Below are positions 61,250 through 64,000 of a stretch of DNA of 64,000 nt, one piece after another (positions within the stretch are counted from its first letter, which is position 1; every line of letters begins with the position of its first letter). The DNA is taken from positions 248,001 through 312,000 of the forward strand of contig CANLPY010000002.1 in NCBI GenBank assembly GCA_947493165.1, given 5' to 3'. The position numbers and the translations under genes were made by a program. The notes under the pieces were generated by a model. It was given only the letters and a program-made list of their open reading frames with translations. It was not told the DNA's origin and made no database searches. Source of the DNA: an uncultured Erythrobacter sp. (GTDB lineage Bacteria > Pseudomonadota > Alphaproteobacteria > Sphingomonadales > Sphingomonadaceae).

Positions 61250-62107
61250 TTAACTCCAAGTCGCTCTGGGAGGCAGGCTCATCAAGATAGCGTCGATATT
61301 GCCGCCAGTTTTCAAGCCAAACAATGTGCCCCGGTCGTAGACCAGATTAAACTCGGCATAGCGTCCGCGGTACTCAAGCTGCTGCGCTACGTCTGCATCA
61401 GTAAAGTCACTCTCCATCCGGGCGCGCACCAACTTGGGGTAGATGTCCAAAAAGGCTTTGCCGACATCCTGTGTAAAGGCCAAATTGCGATCAAAACTCG
61501 CGTCGTCTTCGCATTCCAAATGGTCGTAAAAAATTCCTCCAACGCCGCGATGCACTTCGCGGTGAGGGATGTAGAAATAATCATCTGCCCATTTTTTGTA
61601 GCGATCATAATAGGTCGGGTTATGCGCCATGCACGCCGCGCGCATACTCGCATGGAACGCTTCTGTGTCGTCTTCATATGGGATCGGCGGGTTTAAATCC
61701 GCGCCGCCGCCAAACCATGCTTTGCCCGTCGTCAGGAAACGCGTGTTCATATGCACGGCGGGGGCATGCGGGTTCATCAAATGCGCGACCAGCGAAATGC
61801 CAGTTGCGGAGAAACTGGGATTGTCTGCGCTCGCGCCATTAACCTGGCCAGCAAACTCTCGGCTGAAATTTCCGCGCACGGTCGAAACATTCACCCCGAC
61901 CTTCTCAAACACCTTACCCTTCATCAGGCCTTGAACGCCGCCGCCGGGATCATCATTGCCTTCTTCTTCGCGCTGCCAAGGCGTGTATTCAAAGCTGGCG
62001 TCAGAGCCTGCATCGCGCTCAACCGCTTCAAAGGCAGCGCAGATTTGGTCACGCAGGCTTTCAAACCACTCCTTCGCGCGGCCTGTTTGCGTTCCCCAAT
62101 CCGTCAT
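61250..62107 (-). CDS. hemF: Oxygen-dependent coproporphyrinogen III oxidase HemF
   Basis: 285 residues, normal family length. Visible: F-S-A-T-G-I-S-L-V-A-H-L-M-N-P-H-A-P-A-V-H-M-N-T-R (active-site His region), W-F-G-G-G-A-D-L-N-P-P-I-P, H-R-E-V-H-R-G-V-G-G-I-F-Y-D-H-L, and Y-D-R-G-T-L-F-G-L-K-T-G-G. It converts coproporphyrinogen III to protoporphyrinogen IX with O2 in haem biosynthesis (and bacteriochlorophyll biosynthesis where present). Start at 62107 (MTDWG) fits the family; an ATG at 62122 adds five residues. It converges on the histidine kinase gene. Confidence 0.95.
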   Translation of the reverse strand: MTDWGTQTGRAKEWFESLRDQICAAFEAVERDAGSDASFEYTPWQREEEGNDDPGGGVQGLMKGKVFEKVGVNVSTVRGNFSREFAGQVNGASADNPSFSATGISLVAHLMNPHAPAVHMNTRFLTTGKAWFGGGADLNPPIPYEDDTEAFHASMRAACMAHNPTYYDRYKKWADDYFYIPHREVHRGVGGIFYDHLECEDDASFDRNLAFTQDVGKAFLDIYPKLVRARMESDFTDADVAQQLEYRGRYAEFNLVYDRGTLFGLKTGGNIDAILMSLPPRATWS

Positions 62108-62215
62108 CACGTCATTCCCCATCCGATTTCCGGCAGACCATGACTATTACACCTTGGGTGTCAACGGAAATTGAGGGAGATCAATGCCCTTGCAAATTCA
62201 ATCACACGGCGTCAC

Positions 62216-62932
62216 ATGATAACCATGGTTCCCGTTTCGTTCGCTCCCTTTGATTTTGCTGGGCAAGAGCTTGTCCTGACCAAGTCGAACGCGCTCTATT
62301 GGCCGAAAGAGCGCGCTTTGCTGGTGGCGGATCTGCATCTGGAAAAGGGCAGTTTTTACGCGCAGCACGGCCAGATGCTGCCGCCCTATGATAGCCGTGA
62401 GACACTGGAACGGATTGCAGATAGCGTAAAGCAAACGGGCGCGCGCCGGGTGATCACTTTGGGTGACAACTTCCACGATGACGCTGGTACGCAACGGCTC
62501 GATCCCTATGCCGCTGGCATGTTGGAATCGCTGACCCGCGCGCTCGATTGGGTTTGGATCACCGGCAATCACGACGAGAATATGCAGCGCTCTTTCGGCG
62601 CGCAGCTGACCGAGGAGCTGGAGATTGGCGGGATTGTGCTGAGGCATGAGGCAAAGGCGGGCGAGACGCAGCCGGAGCTGTCCGGGCATTATCACCCCAA
62701 GATGCGGATCAAAGTCAGGAACCGGCACATCGCGCGGCCATGCGGTGTGATCAGTCGGAGCAAAACCGGCTCCGACCGCATGATCCTGCCGGCATTCGGC
62801 GCATTCACGGGCGGGATGGATGCCGGCGATCCGGTGATTTTGGACGCACTGAAACCCGCGAGCCAGATCGATGCTGTGCTGCCCGCGAAGGGGAAATTGG
62901 TCACATTCCCGCTTTTTAGAGATGCGGCCTAG
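62216..62932 (+). CDS. pdeM: Ligase-associated DNA damage response endonuclease PdeM
   Basis: 238 residues of a calcineurin-like metallophosphoesterase with all metal motifs: L-V-A-D-L-H-L-E-K-G-S (D-x-H), L-G-D-N-F-H-D (GDxxHD), I-T-G-N-H-D-E (GNHD) and S-G-H-Y-H-P-K (GHxH). The size and A-D-L-H-L-E-K-G-S motif match PdeM, which usually sits with an Lhr-type helicase, an ATP-dependent DNA ligase and an exonuclease; none of them is in this window, so the gene is isolated here. Start at 62216; an ATG at 62225 is equally possible. Confidence 0.85.
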   Translation: MITMVPVSFAPFDFAGQELVLTKSNALYWPKERALLVADLHLEKGSFYAQHGQMLPPYDSRETLERIADSVKQTGARRVITLGDNFHDDAGTQRLDPYAAGMLESLTRALDWVWITGNHDENMQRSFGAQLTEELEIGGIVLRHEAKAGETQPELSGHYHPKMRIKVRNRHIARPCGVISRSKTGSDRMILPAFGAFTGGMDAGDPVILDALKPASQIDAVLPAKGKLVTFPLFRDAA

Positions 62933-63014
62933 TTAGCCCAAAACAAAACTCCAGACTCATCTGGCACTTTGTAAGCTTTGCCATTACATAGCGCGCAGCA
63001 CATGTTGGCTATCA

Positions 63015-63020
63015 AAGGAG
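63015..63020 (+). promoter_or_regulatory. Ribosome binding site that supports an ATA start of infC
   Basis: AAGGAG at 63015-63020 is followed by a 7-nt spacer (AATACAC) and ATA at 63028. The nearest in-frame ATG (63052) lies 31 nt from this site and has no ribosome site of its own. Confidence 0.75.
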
Positions 63021-63027
63021 AATACAC

Positions 63028-63570
63028 ATAGCCCGTCCACCTCGGCGTTCGATGGCCCCGCCCATTAAAAGCGGCCCTCGCTACGATAATTTCATTCAAG
63101 TTCCCAAGGTCCGCGTGATCGACGAAAACGGCGAGAATATCGGCGTTATGCTCACAGCTGAAGCCACCGAGCAGGCCAATGAAGTTGGCCTAAACCTCGT
63201 TGAGGTTTCGCCCAACGCAGACCCGCCCGTGTGCAAGTTCCTTGATGTCGGTAAGTATCGGTATGAAGCCCAGAAAAAGGCCAATGCCGCGCGTAAGACC
63301 CAGAAAACGCAGGACATCAAAGAAGTCAAAATGCGCCCCAATATCGACACGCATGATTATGATGTGAAGATGCGCAACGTGAACAAGTTCATCGACAATG
63401 GTGACAAGGTAAAGGTCACTCTGCGTTTTCGCGGACGCGAAATGGCGCACCAGCATCTCGGCATGGACCTGCTCAAACGGGTCCAGGAAGATGTTGAAGA
63501 AACCGCCAAGGTTGAAGCGTTCCCGCGGCTGGAGGGCCGGCAAATGCTGATGGTGCTGGCGCCTAAGTGA
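63028..63570 (+). CDS. infC: Translation initiation factor IF-3, ATA start
   Basis: 180 residues from the ATA at 63028: a basic start (A-R-P-P-R-R-S) then the IF-3 N-domain ([19 protein letters not shown]-like [15 protein letters not shown]), the Lys-rich linker and the C-domain ([28 protein letters not shown]). IF-3 binds the 30S subunit and rejects non-AUG starts. infC in many bacteria starts with AUU or AUA so that IF-3 represses its own synthesis; the strong AAGGAG placed 7 nt before ATA supports this here. The ATG at 63052 would give a 172-residue protein without the basic start. Confidence 0.93.
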   Translation: MARPPRRSMAPPIKSGPRYDNFIQVPKVRVIDENGENIGVMLTAEATEQANEVGLNLVEVSPNADPPVCKFLDVGKYRYEAQKKANAARKTQKTQDIKEVKMRPNIDTHDYDVKMRNVNKFIDNGDKVKVTLRFRGREMAHQHLGMDLLKRVQEDVEETAKVEAFPRLEGRQMLMVLAPK

Positions 63571-64000
63571 TCGCAGCCATCACGCAGTTACTTCGCAAAA
63601 GGGCGGGAGTGCTTAGCACTCTCGCCCTTTTGCTTGGTGCAATCGTGCTGCAGGGATGTGCGACGCTGAATGAAAATTCGACTGTCGGCGCTCTTGACGC
63701 ACAAGCAGACTACTCAATCTTCATGGCACGGATCGACCAGATGAAGTTTACCGGCTCACCGGAATGCCCGGATGGCTATATCTGCATGAATTCGTTGTAC
63801 GATCTGAAACTAACGCCAGTGGAATACATCGCTGGAAACCCAAATGTGGGCGCGCGGACCTACGCAATTTCTCAGCACTCAGCGTATCGCAGGGGCATTC
63901 TATTGGCGGTGCACGCAAAGCGTGCCAGCAAAGGCGAGTGGGCTTTGGTTGATCGCTCACTTATTCGGGTCGAAACCTGCCTTAGCGATGAGGCGGTTGA
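63567..64000 (+). CDS. Lipoprotein of unknown function, 5' part (runs off window end)
   Basis: Begins with GTG overlapping the infC stop by 4 nt (GTGA), a coupled start. The first 31 residues form a lipoprotein signal: L-L-R-K-R-A-G-V-L then a hydrophobic run and lipobox L-Q-G-C. The visible mature part (about 110 residues) has [15 protein letters not shown] and a segment [20 protein letters not shown], and remains open at the window edge. Family not recognised. Confidence 0.7.
   Translation, partial: MIAAITQLLRKRAGVLSTLALLLGAIVLQGCATLNENSTVGALDAQADYSIFMARIDQMKFTGSPECPDGYICMNSLYDLKLTPVEYIAGNPNVGARTYAISQHSAYRRGILLAVHAKRASKGEWALVDRSLIRVETCLSDEAV
63597..63631 (+). terminator. Long hairpin just after infC, inside the next gene's signal-peptide codons
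   Basis: AAAAGGGCGGGAGTGC (63597-63612) and GCACTCTCGCCCTTTT (63616-63631) pair over 16 positions with one G-T wobble and a 3-nt loop. It has intrinsic-terminator form for infC (27 nt past the stop), although the T-run after the stem is weak, and it lies within the overlapping lipoprotein gene. Confidence 0.55.

Overview
The window reads as a chromosomal stretch of an alphaproteobacterium, most likely Sphingomonadales and probably Erythrobacteraceae (Erythrobacter-like). Reasons: moderately high GC by eye, a complete alphaproteobacterial-type tad/cpa pilus cluster, oxygen-dependent hemF, a methylsuccinyl-CoA dehydrogenase, an infC with an ATA start, and a long Rel/SpoT. The genus is inference from protein style; no database search was possible.

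Layout. 1-2.6 kb: end-fragment of a DUF5060-type lipoprotein gene, a cupin lipoprotein and mcd (ethylmalonyl-CoA pathway). 2.7-9.9 kb: an accessory-looking group made of a TIR-TolB-TPR membrane protein, a small lipoprotein, a secreted Sel1-like/trypsin fusion protease, a SLOG protein with two 2-TM modules, and a small K+-channel-like protein. 10.2-33.3 kb: a Lap-type adhesion system, with a LapG-like protease, a type I secretion operon (HlyD adaptor, SleB-like cell-wall hydrolase, ABC exporter, TolC), an OmpA-like protein and a 5096-residue adhesin that carries a PAAG LapG-type cleavage motif at residues 103-106. 33.8-46.1 kb: an uncharacterised membrane protein, then a full Tad pilus locus on the minus strand from flp to cpaA. 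A strong terminator-like hairpin lies between flp and cpaB.

46.5-54.7 kb: a membrane protein, a LuxR-type regulator and a seven-gene operon that looks like a divergent alphaproteobacterial Fap functional-amyloid system. It has two secreted proteins with three GN-x-x-VN-x-AAG-x-x-NQQ-x-N repeats each (FapB/FapC-like), a C39-type cysteine peptidase lipoprotein (FapD-like), a FapE-like protein, an unusual peptidoglycan-binding-domain protein, and a coiled-coil plus beta-barrel outer-membrane protein (FapF-like). The same 13-bp sequence occurs about 215-230 bp upstream of both the regulator and the operon. I regard this as the most interesting system here.

54.7-64 kb: an IS6-family transposase remnant, tRNA-Ser(GGA), a cyclophilin-type PPIase, a DUF1905 protein, a VOC protein, rel/spoT, a hybrid histidine kinase, hemF, pdeM, infC and a partial lipoprotein gene that overlaps infC.

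Taken together, 10-55 kb is a surface-attachment supercluster: a giant T1SS adhesin with its release protease, Tad pili and a putative amyloid, side by side. No LapD-type c-di-GMP receptor is present in the window, so the control input of the Lap system must lie elsewhere.
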